The translations under genes and the position numbers were made by a program. Source: Pseudomonas sp. RSB 5.4 (GTDB taxonomy: Bacteria > Pseudomonadota > Gammaproteobacteria > Pseudomonadales > Pseudomonadaceae). From it: a stretch of DNA of 64,000 nucleotides. The DNA is taken from assembly GCF_037126175.1 (NCBI RefSeq), contig NZ_CP146986.1, forward strand, positions 2,012,501-2,076,500, given 5' to 3'. The notes under the pieces were generated by a model. It did not search any database. It was not told the origin of the DNA and worked only from the letters and a program-made list of their open reading frames with translations. Below are positions 62,842 to 64,000 of the stretch, piece by piece (within the stretch, counting starts at the first letter, position 1; the number at the start of each line of letters is the position of its first letter).

Positions 62842-62861
62842 ACCTATGTTGCAACTGCCTG

Positions 62862-63326
62862 TCAGCGTTCAACGCCTGTCTTCGTCGCCACCTCGTGCGG
62901 TGCAAGCAAGCGGCCATCAGCCGACATCAATTGCAGCTTGCGAATCGGCTGGCGATCTTTTGCATCAACCATCACCGAACCCGACTCACCCGGCGCATAC
63001 AGGTGCTCCCCGCCCCACTGCGACAGCGCGACGATCACCGTCTGCAGGGCCTTGCCGCGTTCGGTCAGCACGTATTCCTTATAAGCACTGCCATCGGCGG
63101 CCGGCACCGTTTGCAGAATCCCCTGCTCCACCAGAGCCTTGAGCCGGGCGCTAAGCATGTTCTTGGCGATGTTCAGATTCTTCTGAAAATCACTGAAGCG
63201 ACGGATGCCCTCCAGCGCATCGCGGATGATCAGCAGCGACCACCAGTCGCCGATCAGGTCCAGCGTACGGGCGACCGGGCAGGCGTTGCCGTGCAGGCTT
63301 TTGCGCTTCACAGGGTGTTTCTCCAT
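62862..63326 (-). CDS. HxlR-family transcriptional regulator
   Basis: The 154-residue protein has the HxlR winged helix: [20 protein letters not shown] (with the usual N-terminal Cys), [20 protein letters not shown] and [13 protein letters not shown]. The ATG at 63326 gives the normal family size; the open frame extends far upstream but without support. It is divergent from the chloroperoxidase-like gene, and a palindrome (63401-63416) lies between them. Such regulators often respond to electrophiles or oxidants through the conserved Cys. Confidence 0.88.
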   Translation of the reverse strand: MEKHPVKRKSLHGNACPVARTLDLIGDWWSLLIIRDALEGIRRFSDFQKNLNIAKNMLSARLKALVEQGILQTVPAADGSAYKEYVLTERGKALQTVIVALSQWGGEHLYAPGESGSVMVDAKDRQPIRKLQLMSADGRLLAPHEVATKTGVER

Positions 63327-63400
63327 CAAAACCGGCGTGTGGTTGCATCTTACAACTGTGACGCTGGAAAAGAACCAAACCGCCCTGTCCGGCAATTCAG

Positions 63401-63416
63401 CACTTGCGTACAAGTG
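63401..63416. promoter_or_regulatory. Candidate HxlR operator
   Basis: CACTTG-CGTA-CAAGTG is a perfect inverted repeat in the divergent region, with a central GTAC-like core common in HxlR sites. It is the only clear palindrome between the two genes. Confidence 0.5.
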
Positions 63417-63500
63417 ACGGCAGCGATTTGCGCCGATAGTGATCGACGGCCATTGCGGCATCCGGCCTTCCTGAACGATTGCCCACAGCAAGGAGTTTCC

Positions 63501-64000
63501 ATGAGCACATTCACTACCGATGACGGCACACAGATCTATTTCAAGGACTGGGGCAGCGGCAAACCCGTGTTGTTCAGCCATGGCTGGCCGCTGGATGCCG
63601 ACATGTGGGAATACCAGATGGAGTACCTGAGCAGTCGCGGCTACCGCACAATTGCCTTCGACCGCCGTGGTTTCGGGCGCTCCGATCAACCGTGGACCGG
63701 CTACGACTACGACACCTTTGCCGATGACATCGCGCAACTGATCAAGCACCTCGACCTGCGCGATGTCACGCTGGTGGGCTTCTCCATGGGTGGCGGCGAC
63801 GTCAGCCGCTACATCGCCCGCCACGGCAGCGAGCGCGTTGCCGGGCTGGTGCTGCTCGGGGCGGTGACGCCGCTGTTCGGCAAGAAGGCCGACTACCCGC
63901 AAGGCGTCGACCACTCGGTGTTCGACGGGATCAAGGCCGGCCTGCTCAAGGATCGCGCGCAGTTCATCGCTGATTTCGCCGCGCCGTTCTACGGCACCAA
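63501..64000 (+). CDS. Alpha/beta hydrolase, non-haem chloroperoxidase-like (3' end outside window)
   Basis: The visible 166 residues begin [20 protein letters not shown] and include the oxyanion region [27 protein letters not shown] and the nucleophile Ser in [13 protein letters not shown]. This is the pattern of cofactor-free chloroperoxidase/esterase enzymes. AAGGAG precedes the ATG. It is divergent from the HxlR regulator, which probably controls it. The catalytic Asp and His would lie beyond the window. Confidence 0.85.
   Translation, partial: MSTFTTDDGTQIYFKDWGSGKPVLFSHGWPLDADMWEYQMEYLSSRGYRTIAFDRRGFGRSDQPWTGYDYDTFADDIAQLIKHLDLRDVTLVGFSMGGGDVSRYIARHGSERVAGLVLLGAVTPLFGKKADYPQGVDHSVFDGIKAGLLKDRAQFIADFAAPFYGT

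Overview
The window looks like chromosomal DNA of a Pseudomonas of the fluorescens group. The evidence is GC-rich coding sequence, many REP inverted pairs of the GTGGGAGCGGGCTTGCTCGC type, and typical Pseudomonas gene families. No rRNA or tRNA gene was seen.

Layout. 1-5164: sugar-acid (probably L-arabonate) catabolism, with an AraD1-type enzyme (cut by the window start), an MFS transporter, an IlvD/Edd dehydratase and a FadR-type regulator. 5426-6733: a complete ISL3-family insertion sequence with inverted repeats and an 8-bp target duplication. 6786-10210: an MMPL/RND exporter and a YCF48-like periplasmic protein. 10622-21880: a catabolic locus (DUF1185 protein, alpha/beta hydrolase, aldehyde dehydrogenase, flavin reductase, CMD-family protein, GntR regulator, Nudix hydrolase, DUF1330 protein, RibB-type enzyme and a polyamine-type ABC transporter). 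22012-24259: map with a ParD-like gene, and a Ppx/GppA phosphatase; between them lie an exact Pho box and a terminator that could define a very small RNA. 24383-29609: metE and a reverse transsulfuration pair. 30116-35349: lipoproteins, a two-component pair, a transporter and an AraC regulator. 35489-39826: an amidase, a TerC protein and a PotF-like binding protein. 40123-43551: an NCS1 permease, a second flavin reductase and an LLM flavin monooxygenase. 43643-61550: a contact-dependent inhibition locus (CdiB, a 3912-residue CdiA, CdiI) with a downstream graveyard of orphan toxin and immunity pieces, a REP-associated transposase and its repeats. 61750-64000: two lipoproteins, an HxlR regulator and a divergent chloroperoxidase-like hydrolase (cut by the window end).

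The most interesting signals are these. (1) A 12-bp palindrome close to ATGGTATACCAT occurs before five transcription units in two loci about 20 kb apart, which suggests one GntR regulon. It joins an LLM monooxygenase, two flavin reductases, flavin-supply genes and two uptake systems, and looks like a Rut-like but distinct pathway. (2) An exact Pho box on the minus strand is followed within 80 bases by an intrinsic terminator with no ORF between them. (3) Each orphan immunity gene downstream of CdiA has a copy of one palindromic repeat at its 5' side, and that repeat family flanks the REP transposase. (4) CdiB and a lipoprotein pair share an almost identical 56-bp promoter block.
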